A DNA stretch of 64,000 nt from Eubacterium sp. CAG:274 (GCA_000432155.1 FR888494.1:62001-126000); one strand, 5' to 3'. Positions 26,196 through 36,193 are shown, counted from the first letter of the stretch. Notes: a model not told the origin generated them from the sequence alone. Made by a program: numbers and translations.

Positions 26196-27893
26196 ATGAG
26201 ATTGAAGAACTCAAAAAATGCCCTACTTTGGATTTTTAAATATTCTAAGTCCAATCTTCCTTGGGTTGTTCTTTTATCTGTTATTACTGGTATAATTTCT
26301 TTTGGTTATATATATTTGGCACTTGTTTCTAAACAGGTGCTGGATATAGCAACCAAAGATATTGACGGCTCGTTATTACTTTCTATTTTAGAAATTGCTG
26401 GAATAATAATTTTACAATGTGTCCTCAACATAGTATATGCAAATATATTCATCAGAGCCGACGGTAGAATGGATGTCAGAATTAAGCAAGGTTTATTTTC
26501 AAAATTATTGGGTAAAAAGTGGCAGAATTTGAATGAATATCATTCTGGGGAAATCATAAACAGGTTTACCTCCGATGTCGATACAGTTATTGACGGTATT
26601 CTCAATATTCTGCCTACTTCTATTTCATTACTTACTCGTTTGATAGCTGGACTTTGGGTATTATTTGCTATTGATTGGCGATTTACTATTGCTGTAATAG
26701 CTCTTGGTGTTGTAATCTTTATTGCCGGAAAAATATATAGCAAGCATTTTAAGTATCTTCATAAAGAACTCCAATCTGCCCATGGTGTTGTTCGTTCTTT
26801 TATACAGGAATGTTTTGAAAACATTATGGTAATTAAATCTTTTGCAAATGATGACATAGTAAAGGATAGGCTTTTATTTAAGCAAAAAAATATGCTCAAA
26901 CTTATGTATAAAAAACAGTCCATAAGTAATGTGGCAAATACCGGTGTATATATGTTGTTTACTGGTAGTTACTACATAGCTTTAATATGGGGTGCTTTAA
27001 ATATAAGTATGGGTGTAATTACTTTTGGTACTTTAACAGCCTTTTTGCAAATTTTGGACCAAATAAAAGGTCCTATGGCAAATATTAGTGGCTTAATACC
27101 TAAATTTTACTCTATGACTGCATCTGCTGAAAGACTTATGGAGCTTGAGAATTTACCTGACGAAAAAGAATTAAATCAGCTTGAAAATATTTCTTCTGTT
27201 TATGAATCTATGAAGAATATTAATATAGAAAATATTTCTTTTTCCTACAAAAATGATTTAGTTCTTTCAAATGCTAGTGCTGTAATAGAAAAAGGAGAGT
27301 TAGTTGCTATTGCCGGTCCGTCTGGTATAGGTAAATCAACATTAATGAAACTTTTCCTTGGACTTATTGAACCTAAAAACGGTTCAATATTTTTTGACAC
27401 TACCTCTGGTAAAATTGATATAACAAGTGGCACAAGAAGAATGTTTTCATATGTTCCTCAGGGTAATTTTATATTATCAGGTACTATAAAGGAAAATATT
27501 TCTTTTGCCTCACCAAATGCAACAGATGAACAAATTGAAAATGCAGCAAAAAATGCTGTTATTCTGGATTTTATAAATTCTTTGCCAGATAAAATGGAAA
27601 CCATTGTAGGCGAAAGAGGATTAGGTTTAAGCGAGGGACAGATTCAGAGAATAGCTGTGGCAAGAGCCTTGTTAAGTGATGCCCCTATTCTTCTACTTGA
27701 TGAAGCAACATCTGCCCTTGATGAACACACAGAAAAAAAATTAATCGAAAACATTAAATCTTTACATAATAAAACTTGTATTTTTATATCTCACAAGCCA
27801 TCTACAATAAGTATGTGCGATAGAATAATAAGTTTCAACAATAAAAAACTTGTTCCTACTACATATGACGAAATTGCAAAATCTTGGAAGTAG
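26196..27893 (+). CDS. ABC transporter, fused membrane-ATPase (exporter type)
   Basis: Residues 1-310 form a six-helix ABC membrane domain and 330-565 the ATPase: Walker A GPSGIGKST near 374, signature LGLSEGQIQR, Walker B ILLLDEATSALDE and the His switch ISHKPST. It is a half-transporter that probably works as a dimer. It starts three bases after the GH105 stop with no clear SD, so it is probably translated by coupling. Exporter architecture does not fit simple oligosaccharide import; the substrate is unknown. Confidence 0.88.
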   Translation: MRLKNSKNALLWIFKYSKSNLPWVVLLSVITGIISFGYIYLALVSKQVLDIATKDIDGSLLLSILEIAGIIILQCVLNIVYANIFIRADGRMDVRIKQGLFSKLLGKKWQNLNEYHSGEIINRFTSDVDTVIDGILNILPTSISLLTRLIAGLWVLFAIDWRFTIAVIALGVVIFIAGKIYSKHFKYLHKELQSAHGVVRSFIQECFENIMVIKSFANDDIVKDRLLFKQKNMLKLMYKKQSISNVANTGVYMLFTGSYYIALIWGALNISMGVITFGTLTAFLQILDQIKGPMANISGLIPKFYSMTASAERLMELENLPDEKELNQLENISSVYESMKNINIENISFSYKNDLVLSNASAVIEKGELVAIAGPSGIGKSTLMKLFLGLIEPKNGSIFFDTTSGKIDITSGTRRMFSYVPQGNFILSGTIKENISFASPNATDEQIENAAKNAVILDFINSLPDKMETIVGERGLGLSEGQIQRIAVARALLSDAPILLLDEATSALDEHTEKKLIENIKSLHNKTCIFISHKPSTISMCDRIISFNNKKLVPTTYDEIAKSWK

Positions 27894-27938
27894 TCAAGTT
27901 ATATTTATGTAATTTTTTGCAAAAAAGAATTAAGTTTA

Positions 27939-27967
27939 TTGACTTTATATTTCAAAAGTGCTACAAT
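27939..27967 (+). promoter_or_regulatory. Sigma-A promoter of the KDPG aldolase gene
   Basis: TTGACT (27939-27944), 17-bp spacer, TACAAT (27962-27967). Confidence 0.75.
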
Positions 27968-28017
27968 TTATCTAAGCATGAAAAAGTGCGACAAATAATG
28001 AAAGGTGGATATATCTA

Positions 28018-28980
28018 ATGAACGATGTATTAAAGAAATTAAGTGCAATTGGTATTGTACCTGTTGTTGTAATCAACGATGCTGATAAGGCAGTACCTTT
28101 AGCTAAGGCTTTAGTTGAAGGTGGTATTCCATGTGCTGAAGTAACATTCAGAACTGCTGCTGCTGAAGAAGCTATCAAGAGAATGGCTGAAGAAGTACCT
28201 GAATTAATCGTAGGTGCTGGTACAGTATTAACTAAGGAACAGGCTGACAAGGCAGTTGCTGCTGGTTCTAAGTTCCTCGTATCTCCTGGTTTAGACCCTG
28301 AACTTATTGCTTACTGTCAGGAAAAGAACTACCCACCATTTACTCCTGGTACAACTAACCCTTCTGACCTTAACCATGCTGTTAAGCTTGGTCTTGAAGT
28401 AGTTAAGTTCTTCCCTGCTGAAGCTGCTGGTGGTCTTAAAATGATTAAGTCTATGGCTGCTGCTTTCACTAACCTTAAATTTATGCCTACTGGTGGTATC
28501 AACGCTGGTAATGTAAACAACTACTTATCATTCAACAAGATTATTTGCTGTGGTGGTAGCTGGATGGTTCCTGGTAAGTTAATTGACGAAGGCAAGTTTG
28601 ATGAAATCGTTGCTCTTTGTAAGGAAGCTGTTGCTACTATGCTTGGTCTTGAAGTTCTTCATGTTGGTATCAACACAGAAGATGACAAGGCTGCTATGGG
28701 TGTAGCTAACAAGTTCAACCAGTTATTCAACTTCCCTATTGACGAACACAACTCTGCTGTATTCGCTTCTAAGGGTATCGAAGTTAGAAAGCAGATGTTC
28801 AAGGGTAAGAACGGTCATATTGCTATTGCTACAAACTATATGGATAGAGCTATCCGTTACATCGAAGCTATGGGTGGCGAATTCGATATGGATAGTGCAT
28901 CTGTTAAGGATGGTAAGATTACTTCTATCTACCTCAAGGAAGAAATCGGCGGTTTCGCTATTCACCTTGTTCAGAAGTAA
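28018..28980 (+). CDS. KDPG/KHG aldolase fused to a C-terminal VOC-like domain
   Basis: The N-terminal part (about 1-210) is a 2-dehydro-3-deoxyphosphogluconate aldolase, cleaving KDPG to pyruvate and glyceraldehyde-3-phosphate at the end of galacturonate breakdown. Glu in CAEVTFRT, VGAGTVLT, FTPGTTNPSDL and the Schiff-base Lys in VKFFPAEAAGG are visible. About 110 extra residues (from EVLHVGIN to FAIHLVQK) look like a glyoxalase/VOC half-barrel. Ordinary KDPG aldolases stop near 210, so this is a fusion. The role of the extra domain is unknown. AGGTGG precedes ATG; codon bias is strong. Confidence 0.9.
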   Translation: MNDVLKKLSAIGIVPVVVINDADKAVPLAKALVEGGIPCAEVTFRTAAAEEAIKRMAEEVPELIVGAGTVLTKEQADKAVAAGSKFLVSPGLDPELIAYCQEKNYPPFTPGTTNPSDLNHAVKLGLEVVKFFPAEAAGGLKMIKSMAAAFTNLKFMPTGGINAGNVNNYLSFNKIICCGGSWMVPGKLIDEGKFDEIVALCKEAVATMLGLEVLHVGINTEDDKAAMGVANKFNQLFNFPIDEHNSAVFASKGIEVRKQMFKGKNGHIAIATNYMDRAIRYIEAMGGEFDMDSASVKDGKITSIYLKEEIGGFAIHLVQK

Positions 28981-28999
28981 TATACATAACAAATCATTT

Positions 29000-29027
29000 G
29001 GTGGACAGTTTTCTGTCCACCTTTTTT
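29000..29027 (+). terminator. Terminator after KDPG aldolase
   Basis: GGTGGACAG-TTTT-CTGTCCACC followed by TTTTTT. Confidence 0.95.
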
Positions 29028-29032
29028 ATTTA

Positions 29033-29095
29033 TCAGAACAAATTAACATCGTGGCTTGTAAACAAGCCATCGGATTTATCTTTCCGATTCATTAT
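29033..29095 (+). repeat. Interspersed hairpin repeat, copy A
   Basis: It contains CAGAACAAATTAAC, the perfect hairpin TGGCTTG-TAAA-CAAGCCA and CGGA/TCCG. Same family as 37724-37768 (inverted), 50281-50448 and 51131-51175. Confidence 0.75.
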
Positions 29096-29122
29096 AAAAA
29101 AAGACATCTGTTTTAAGATGCC
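29096..29122 (-). terminator. Terminator after the WYL regulator gene
   Basis: Minus strand GGCATCT/AGATGTC stem (one G-T pair) followed by seven T. Confidence 0.85.
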
Positions 29123-29132
29123 TTTTCTACTT

Positions 29133-30116
29133 CTACTGATTTATTATTTCTTTTGCCATATCTTTGTACTGTTGTACCACTTCTGCTGGTTCAACTATTT
29201 TAACACCTGAACCCAATCCAAAGAGCCAACCGAAAAATTGCTTACTTACAGCTACCATAATATGTACTACAAAATGGTCATCATCTAATTTTCGCATAGA
29301 CACATCAGTACCAAATCTATCTATAATAACATTTGCCATATTATTATCACAACAAAGTGTTACCTTTTTCATTTCTCCATTAAACATAGAAAAATGTTTT
29401 TCACTAAATTCCAATGAATTAAAATCTCTAAATCTCTCAATACCCTCTGGACTTCTATCTTTATTTGTAACAGATACTTTGTCCATTTTGTCAACTCTAA
29501 AAATTCTAGCCTCTGTTGGATTTTCTGGTGTAGAAGTCATACAGTAGTAAGCAGTATTGTCCCAACACAAATACCAAGGATTTACAACTCTTAGCTTACC
29601 CTCATTTGAATATTTTTTCTCTTTATCCGGTGTCCAACTATAATATCTAAATGAAACCTGTTTATTATTTTCTATTGCCTCCATAATTTTGTCAATAGCA
29701 ATAAGAACCATTTCATTATCACTTTTAATCTTTTCTGTAAGTGCCTTATTTACCCTCATAGACTTAGCTTCATATTCACTTACAAGCCCCTTTAATTTTT
29801 CAATTAATTCTCTAGTTTTTTTCCTACTTATGAACCTAGAATACTGTACTGCATCTATAAGAGCCTTAACTTCGGCAGTTTCAAAATCTCTACCTAAAAT
29901 TCTATATCCACTACGCCTTGAAGAATCTATATCTACGCCATATTTTCTAAGCATTTCTATGTCATTATAAATACTTTTTCTCTCTGCTGCAATCTCTTTT
30001 TCTGACAAAAGCTTGATTATTTCTTCCATTTTCAAATAATGTTCTTCGTCAGTTTTTTCCATAAGAATGTCTTTAAGATAAAGCAGTTTTAGCTTTTGTT
30101 TTTCTGATTTTGCCAC
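29133..30116 (-). CDS. WYL-domain transcriptional regulator
   Basis: A 327-residue regulator. An N-terminal winged helix (about 1-75; AERKSIYNDIEMLRKYG) precedes a WYL domain (about 140-230), including the literal WYL in VNPWYLCWDN, and a C-terminal extension (KQFFGWLFGLG...). WYL proteins sense ligands, often nucleotides or nucleic acids, and control stress, DNA repair or sugar genes. It converges on the KDPG aldolase gene; its targets are not evident. Confidence 0.88.
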   Translation of the reverse strand: MAKSEKQKLKLLYLKDILMEKTDEEHYLKMEEIIKLLSEKEIAAERKSIYNDIEMLRKYGVDIDSSRRSGYRILGRDFETAEVKALIDAVQYSRFISRKKTRELIEKLKGLVSEYEAKSMRVNKALTEKIKSDNEMVLIAIDKIMEAIENNKQVSFRYYSWTPDKEKKYSNEGKLRVVNPWYLCWDNTAYYCMTSTPENPTEARIFRVDKMDKVSVTNKDRSPEGIERFRDFNSLEFSEKHFSMFNGEMKKVTLCCDNNMANVIIDRFGTDVSMRKLDDDHFVVHIMVAVSKQFFGWLFGLGSGVKIVEPAEVVQQYKDMAKEIINQ

Positions 30117-30259
30117 TCTAACACCCCCATTTATACATACAATTTAATTATAGTTTACATATAAATATATTTCAACACGACTTAAATACATTTTAAAGCC
30201 AAATAAAGACAGATATATCCACAAAAGCCCATACAAAATACAACATTTTTATACTTCAT

Positions 30260-30664
30260 TTACTTTTTTGCCTGAGCTAATGCCTTATCTACAGCTTGCA
30301 ATATTATATCTTCTGAAACAGGATAGGCACTACTTCTTGGAAAATCTGTAGACTGATTTGCTACAACCTCCTTTGATACCTCTGCAATACAAGAGCTAAA
30401 AGATGGATAAAACACTTCTTGACTTTGATTTAAGTTACTTAAAGCCACATTTTCTATTTGATTTCTACTTACTGTTACCTCTACATTTATTGGACTTCCT
30501 TGTAAAATTATTTCAGCTGTATATGTACCTGGAGCATATGTAGCCTTTGATTCTCCTCCACCAAATAAATTGATTACCGCAAATATAATACCTGCCCCTA
30601 CTAATACTCCAACTACTACCTTAATAATCTTTCCTAAACTAACTACCATAAATTTTGGTTGCAT
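30260..30664 (-). CDS. Membrane-anchored protein with a degenerate FMN-binding-like domain
   Basis: One membrane helix (about 8-32) is followed by an extracellular domain of about 90 residues. YAPGTYTAEIILQG and INVEVTVSRNQIENVALS look like the start of FMN_bind domains. The C-terminal stretch (FPRSSAYPVSEDIILQAVDKAL) aligns with the place where flavin-attaching members have S-G-A-T, but the acceptor Thr motif is replaced by RSSA. Covalent flavin binding is therefore unlikely. Function unknown; a lone gene. Confidence 0.55.
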   Translation of the reverse strand: MQPKFMVVSLGKIIKVVVGVLVGAGIIFAVINLFGGGESKATYAPGTYTAEIILQGSPINVEVTVSRNQIENVALSNLNQSQEVFYPSFSSCIAEVSKEVVANQSTDFPRSSAYPVSEDIILQAVDKALAQAKK

Positions 30665-30809
30665 AAATTATCCTCCCTAAATTTCTAATGGTATATAATA
30701 TTCTTACAATTTTTTAATTATGTATAAATTCAGTTAGTAAATATTCCAACAATATGCTATAATCTATTTATACTAAATTTTTAAACACAATTAGAATGAG
30801 GTGAATTAA

Positions 30810-33800
30810 TTGGCATTACGATATATTTTAGGTGGAATAAATAGTGGTAAAACATTTACTTGTATAAATGAAATAATACAATCTGCAGACAATAAAGACA
30901 AAACTATCCTCTATATAGTACCTGAACAGTTTTCAATGCAATCTCAGAAAAATATATTATCTGGAATGAAAAACTGCGTATCTATGAATATTCGTGTATT
31001 CGGTTTTAAACATTTTGCCTACTACTTACTTTCAAAATGTGGTTCAATGAATAAAGTAGTATTAGATAATATAGATAAAGCCATTCTTTTAAAAAAAGCT
31101 GCCTATAGCTTAAAGAGAAATAGTAAAGAAAAATTTTACTATAATAAAGTTATGGAAAATCAAGGTTTTTTAAATAAACTAAGCACTTTAATAACAGAAT
31201 TTTCCCAATATCAAATATCATCTGATGATTTATCAGATTTTACCCTTTCTATAGAGAGTGAAAAAGACAAATTTGACGGTCTTAATGATGATTTTGTTGG
31301 AAAAATAAAATCTATTTCTGCTTTATACAATGAGTATTCTAACTTACTAGAGGGCTTTGTTTCTGCTGATGGCATTTTAGATATATTATATGAAATACTT
31401 TCGTCTGATGAGTTACGACCAAAATCTTTGGAAAATGCCTCTGTATGGATAGATGCTTTCAATGGCTTTACTCCTCAAGAGTATAAAATCATTGAGGCAC
31501 TATATAAATACACAAAAGATGTCAATATTACTTTTACTGTTGACAATCCTAAGACATATTATGAAAAAATTGACTTGTTAGAACCTTACTATGAAATAAA
31601 AAAATGTATTAATAGACTTACTGAAATGGCTGGCACAAAAAATGTTAAAATGTCAGTAGTTAGTCAAAACCAATGTACTAAAACACCTGAATTAGATTAT
31701 TTAGGCAAAAACTTTCTTAATAGCTTTCCTGCACCTTACACAGAAGATGTGCACAACATTGAAATTGTAGAGGCTAATAACAAATATGATGAAATAGAGA
31801 ATTTATGCTACTCTATCAGAGAGTTGGTTATGAATAAAGGCTATAAATATGGCGAAATAGGTATTATAACTTGTGATGATAGCTATAACATTCCTCTTTG
31901 CTACTGCTTAAAAAAATATGACATTCCTAACTTCCTTGATAGTAGAATTAATATTACTAATCATATTTTGCCAATATTTATACTTTCAGCCATTGAAATC
32001 ATAAATACTAATTGGTCGCCAAAAGCTGTATTTGATTATTTAAAAACAGGTCTTGTAACTTATATAACTCCTGATAGTACAGCAACATTAGAAAACTATG
32101 TACTAGAGCATGGTATTGCCTATTCTTGGGAAAAGCCTTGGGAATACGGTTTCAAAAAGAAAACTGATGAATTTAAAAACCTTATAAATACTCACAGGGA
32201 AAATGTATACAATTCCCTCAAAATTTTATTAGATATAAATCCTAATAAAAAATATTCAATTAAAGAAATAAGTATAAAGATTTTTGAATTTTTAAAAGCT
32301 TCAAATATACAAAACAAGTTGAATACATCTGCTAGAAATAAAACTATAGAAAAACAAGAGTTAAATCATCAAGTTTGGAATACTGTAACAAATGTTTTTG
32401 AAAAAATGGTGGACAACTTAGGAGATGAAAAAGTAACTTTAAGAGAATTTTATGCCCTTTTAACAACTGGTCTTTCCACAGCTACAGCCGGTATGGTTCC
32501 TCCTACACAGGATAGCCTCGTAATTGGGGATATTGTACGAACTAGATTGCCAAAAATAAGAGCATTGTTTATTTTGGGTGCAAATGAGGGACTTTTACCA
32601 AAAACAAATAGTGATACAGCTCTTATAACTGATAAGGAACGAGAAAAAATCGCAAAAGTATCAGCTTATAAAATAGTAACTGCACCAAACATAATAAGTA
32701 AAATAAATCAGGAACTTTTAAACATTTATTTTGCTATTACAAAGCCTGATGAATACCTATATATAAGCTATAGTTTAAATTCTTTAAAATCTAAAGATGA
32801 TTTCCTACCATCAGATGTAGTATTAAAGATAAAGAATATTTTTCCAAAAATTAAGACAACTAAAGCCTTGAATAATATTCAATCTGTTTATAACTTAAAT
32901 GCAAAAAGACCAGCTTTTGAACATTTGATTAATACAATTTCAACTAACAATGAATTAAGTGACAATGAAAAAATGCTGTACAAATATTTTGCATCAAATA
33001 ATCAGTCCTATTCAGATGAAATCAAAGCACTTTTTGATACTGTATCTGCTACTGATACTAACCGCCTTTCTGAGGAATCTATGAACAGACTACTTAGAGG
33101 CGATGATGATTTAATTAAAAAACTTAATTTAAGTGTTTCAAAATTAGAAACTTACTCAAACTGTCCTTTTAAATATTTCTTGAAGCATTTATTAGATATA
33201 AGAGAGAGAGCTATTTATTCTCTGAATAGTATGGATTATGGTAATATTTATCATTCTGTTACTGAAAAAATATTGAGGAATAATTATGATGAACTTGCTA
33301 AAGAATTGCCAGAAATATTGAAAGATTATTCTGATATTACAGATTATGAAAATTACAAAATAAACTACAAAAACACTTATGCACACTATAAAAACTTTGT
33401 TTCAAAATTTGTTGAAAAATATATTAACGAGTATACAAAACAAGAGCTTGACAAAGATAATTTTGCTACAAGCTTTACAGCTTTGGAGTCATTAAACAGA
33501 GTTAAAAAAGTCGCAACTGACTATATACTTGCAACAACAACCCAAATAGAAACAAGTCTGTTTAAGCCTTTTGATTTTGAAGTTAAATTTGGTGCAGACG
33601 GCACTTTTCCACCTATAGAAATACCTGTAAAAGACAATATAAGTATTAACTTTACAGGGCAGATAGATAGAGTTGATATATACGATGATGGCGATACATC
33701 ATATGTAAAAATTGTTGATTATAAGAGTAAAAACCAGGAAAAGATAGAGCCTACGGATAGTCATAAACTTACATCAGATAAAATAGATAATATGATTTTA

Positions 33801-34388
33801 ATGCAATTACCAACATATTTATCTGCTTTTGTTGATTTTTTAAACAAATATTTTGATGACAAATTAGAGCTAAACACACAGGATAAAGATACCGCTATAA
33901 GGTACAAAAAATTAAAGAGTAATCATCATAAGGCACAGCCAGCAGCTATGTTATACTCTGAAATTTTTAAGCCTATAAACTCTAAAAACTACAATAATAA
34001 AAATCTAGCAAATAAACGAGCCTACTACTACGGTGCCGAGGGAATGTTCCTTGAGTCTATGAAAGTTGCTTTAGACCTTAGAAATAAAGATACTGAAAAA
34101 AATAACTTTTACAATATAAAGTATATAAATCCAGAAATCCGTAACAATGATAATATTTATAGCATTTCTATCTCTGATGAAGATGAATTTAAAACAGTAT
34201 TAGACTCTAATGCAAATAATCTAAAGAAATTAGGCGAAAATATTGTTAATGGACTTATTCCTATTTGTCCTTTTATGCAAAATAAAAACAGCACAAAAAA
34301 TTCAGCTTGCACTTACTGTCCTTATTCTGATATATGTAAAAAGGACATTAAGGAAATTAATATCCGAGAATTTGTTAAAAAAAGCTGA
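30810..34388 (+). CDS. addB: ATP-dependent helicase/deoxyribonuclease subunit B (AddB)
   Basis: AddAB processes DNA double-strand ends for RecA. The 1192 residues fit AddB: an N-terminal P-loop-like GGINSGKTFT, a UvrD-like fold, and a C-terminal nuclease with YGNIYHSV, GQIDRVD and VDYKSK. One Cys in YSNCPF and three near the end (CTYCPYSDIC) are the iron-sulfur ligands. It starts with TTG behind GAGGTGAATTAA. The usual neighbour addA is absent: the following gene is an SGNH protein. The partner must be elsewhere in the genome. Confidence 0.93.
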   Translation: MALRYILGGINSGKTFTCINEIIQSADNKDKTILYIVPEQFSMQSQKNILSGMKNCVSMNIRVFGFKHFAYYLLSKCGSMNKVVLDNIDKAILLKKAAYSLKRNSKEKFYYNKVMENQGFLNKLSTLITEFSQYQISSDDLSDFTLSIESEKDKFDGLNDDFVGKIKSISALYNEYSNLLEGFVSADGILDILYEILSSDELRPKSLENASVWIDAFNGFTPQEYKIIEALYKYTKDVNITFTVDNPKTYYEKIDLLEPYYEIKKCINRLTEMAGTKNVKMSVVSQNQCTKTPELDYLGKNFLNSFPAPYTEDVHNIEIVEANNKYDEIENLCYSIRELVMNKGYKYGEIGIITCDDSYNIPLCYCLKKYDIPNFLDSRINITNHILPIFILSAIEIINTNWSPKAVFDYLKTGLVTYITPDSTATLENYVLEHGIAYSWEKPWEYGFKKKTDEFKNLINTHRENVYNSLKILLDINPNKKYSIKEISIKIFEFLKASNIQNKLNTSARNKTIEKQELNHQVWNTVTNVFEKMVDNLGDEKVTLREFYALLTTGLSTATAGMVPPTQDSLVIGDIVRTRLPKIRALFILGANEGLLPKTNSDTALITDKEREKIAKVSAYKIVTAPNIISKINQELLNIYFAITKPDEYLYISYSLNSLKSKDDFLPSDVVLKIKNIFPKIKTTKALNNIQSVYNLNAKRPAFEHLINTISTNNELSDNEKMLYKYFASNNQSYSDEIKALFDTVSATDTNRLSEESMNRLLRGDDDLIKKLNLSVSKLETYSNCPFKYFLKHLLDIRERAIYSLNSMDYGNIYHSVTEKILRNNYDELAKELPEILKDYSDITDYENYKINYKNTYAHYKNFVSKFVEKYINEYTKQELDKDNFATSFTALESLNRVKKVATDYILATTTQIETSLFKPFDFEVKFGADGTFPPIEIPVKDNISINFTGQIDRVDIYDDGDTSYVKIVDYKSKNQEKIEPTDSHKLTSDKIDNMILMQLPTYLSAFVDFLNKYFDDKLELNTQDKDTAIRYKKLKSNHHKAQPAAMLYSEIFKPINSKNYNNKNLANKRAYYYGAEGMFLESMKVALDLRNKDTEKNNFYNIKYINPEIRNNDNIYSISISDEDEFKTVLDSNANNLKKLGENIVNGLIPICPFMQNKNSTKNSACTYCPYSDICKKDIKEINIREFVKKS

Positions 34389-34497
34389 TTTATTAACTTG
34401 AAGATTTAAGTTCATTTTTTGATTAAAATATACTAAATTTGTTTACAATTATCCTTTGTCATATTTGTATAATTTACGGCTTATTTCCTCTATATAA

Positions 34498-34526
34498 TTG
34501 ACTTTTTTATGCCAATGGTGTAAAAT
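34498..34526 (+). promoter_or_regulatory. Sigma-A promoter upstream of the SGNH-protein gene
   Basis: TTGACT (34498-34503), 17-bp spacer, TAAAAT (34521-34526). Confidence 0.7.
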
Positions 34527-34555
34527 AAAGAAGATATTTTTATGGAGGGTGACTA

Positions 34556-35680
34556 ATGAATAATTCAGACGATAAAAATAAAGTAAATAATGCAAAATCA
34601 AAAAATATTTTTCCAATTTCATTAAATCTAAAGGGAATTGGTTTAGAAAAAACTGTGGTTGTACTTTCTATACTTTTATTAGTAATTGTTGCTATTGCCT
34701 CTGTTTTTCATTCAGTTATTGTTCCTATTACAAAAAATAACACTAAAATAAATGACCAACTTTATAATGCTTATGCTCATGTTGATGATTTTAAGAAAAA
34801 TGTATACGGCGAAGACCAGACACCTAATATGGAAAATAGTGTTTTTCAGGATAAAAGCATTGTAGGTATTTCTTGTTGGGGCGATAGTTTTAACATCGCA
34901 GCTAACCAGCAGACACCATCTTTTGGTGCTTATATTGCTGCTGCTTGTCAGACTTATGTTTTTAATGTTGCAAGTAATAAGGATAATATTGAAATGGTTG
35001 CTGGTCGTCAGGGTGGTGTACCTATGATTGTAGGTCCTTGTGATATTCCAGCAAAAAAGGAAAGCGTTGAAATTACTCTTACAAATGAATATGGTACAGA
35101 GCTTACACCTGACTTTTCAAAGAACGGTGGTCTTAACCCTGTTACAATAAACGGTGTTGAAGGTGTTGTATCTTCTATAAATGGTAAATATTATTTCACT
35201 CGTTCACAAAGTGGATACGAAACTTTTGTATATCAGCCTACACCTATTCAGACAAGAGCTATGGGTATCAGAAATAATGATACTTCTATATTCTTTATAG
35301 GTAGTGTAGACAAGCTTGAAAGCAAAGACAGAATGATTGAGATATATCAAAAAATGGCGAAAGCACTTAATACTGATAAGTTCCTTGTTATAGGTCCTGT
35401 TAGTGGAGATACTGCAAAGGTTAACGAATACAATCAAGCCCTTGCTGCTGCTTTTGGCAATAAGTATCTTGACCTACATTCTTACATATGTAGCGACCAA
35501 ATTTTGAAGGATAATAAATTTAAGCTTAACGAAGAAAATAAAAAAATGGCAGCTAATGGTCAAATACCAAAGGCGTTCTTGTTAGACCCTGAACACTTTA
35601 ATCAGACAGCTAATGAAGCCATTGGCAAAAGAATTTCAAAGAAACTTTTAGAGCTTAAATATGTAAATAAAATACAGTAA
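34556..35680 (+). CDS. Membrane-anchored SGNH/GDSL-type hydrolase
   Basis: A short cytoplasmic tail and one membrane helix (about 33-58) precede an extracellular domain. Block I is CWGDSFN near residue 108 (catalytic Ser), and block V is DPEHFN near residue 343 (Asp-His). This arrangement is typical of esterases that deacetylate surface sugars. The GGRQGG-like segment in the middle (MVAGRQGGVPM) could supply the oxyanion Gly. The substrate is unknown. GGAGGGTGACTA precedes ATG. Followed after 15 bases by a second membrane-anchored protein. Confidence 0.7.
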   Translation: MNNSDDKNKVNNAKSKNIFPISLNLKGIGLEKTVVVLSILLLVIVAIASVFHSVIVPITKNNTKINDQLYNAYAHVDDFKKNVYGEDQTPNMENSVFQDKSIVGISCWGDSFNIAANQQTPSFGAYIAAACQTYVFNVASNKDNIEMVAGRQGGVPMIVGPCDIPAKKESVEITLTNEYGTELTPDFSKNGGLNPVTINGVEGVVSSINGKYYFTRSQSGYETFVYQPTPIQTRAMGIRNNDTSIFFIGSVDKLESKDRMIEIYQKMAKALNTDKFLVIGPVSGDTAKVNEYNQALAAAFGNKYLDLHSYICSDQILKDNKFKLNEENKKMAANGQIPKAFLLDPEHFNQTANEAIGKRISKKLLELKYVNKIQ

Positions 35681-35695
35681 TATACGAGGTTTGCT

Positions 35696-36193
35696 ATGAA
35701 AATACATTTAAAATATATTTATGTTGGTATACTTGCTATACTTGTCCTATGGTCAGGATTTAACATTTATAATGGCTATCACAAACTTAATGTTGAAAAG
35801 GCAGCTATAGCTAAACAGGCTGAGAATATGGATACTCTTGTTAGTCAGTCTATAAAGGCTTGCTACAAAGCTTATGATGATGTTCATGCTACACAAGAAG
35901 AAAAAGATAAATTAAAGATTTACGAAGAAAACATTTCAAAAGCACCTAATTCAAGAGTAAAAGCCGGAATTGCAATGTCTATGATTGATTACTCAATTAT
36001 GCACATTACTTCAGCCACTCTTGAAACAATAACAGGCGATGATGACCAGTTTGTTGACCCTGCTCACAACTTTGCATTACAAGATTTAACAGATATTCAG
36101 ACACAGCTTTTAGCCAGTCAGTCTACTGATACAGATGAAGATAGTGTTAATTCTTCTGAACAAGCTAGTTTTGCTGAAGAAACTACAAAATAA
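35696..36193 (+). CDS. Membrane-anchored protein of unknown function
   Basis: One N-terminal membrane helix (about 8-26) and an outward-facing, mainly helical domain with a Ser/Thr/Glu-rich tail. No domain is recognised. It follows the SGNH protein closely and precedes gltX by 28 bases, so it is cotranscribed and may act with the SGNH enzyme at the surface. Confidence 0.65.
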   Translation: MKIHLKYIYVGILAILVLWSGFNIYNGYHKLNVEKAAIAKQAENMDTLVSQSIKACYKAYDDVHATQEEKDKLKIYEENISKAPNSRVKAGIAMSMIDYSIMHITSATLETITGDDDQFVDPAHNFALQDLTDIQTQLLASQSTDTDEDSVNSSEQASFAEETTK

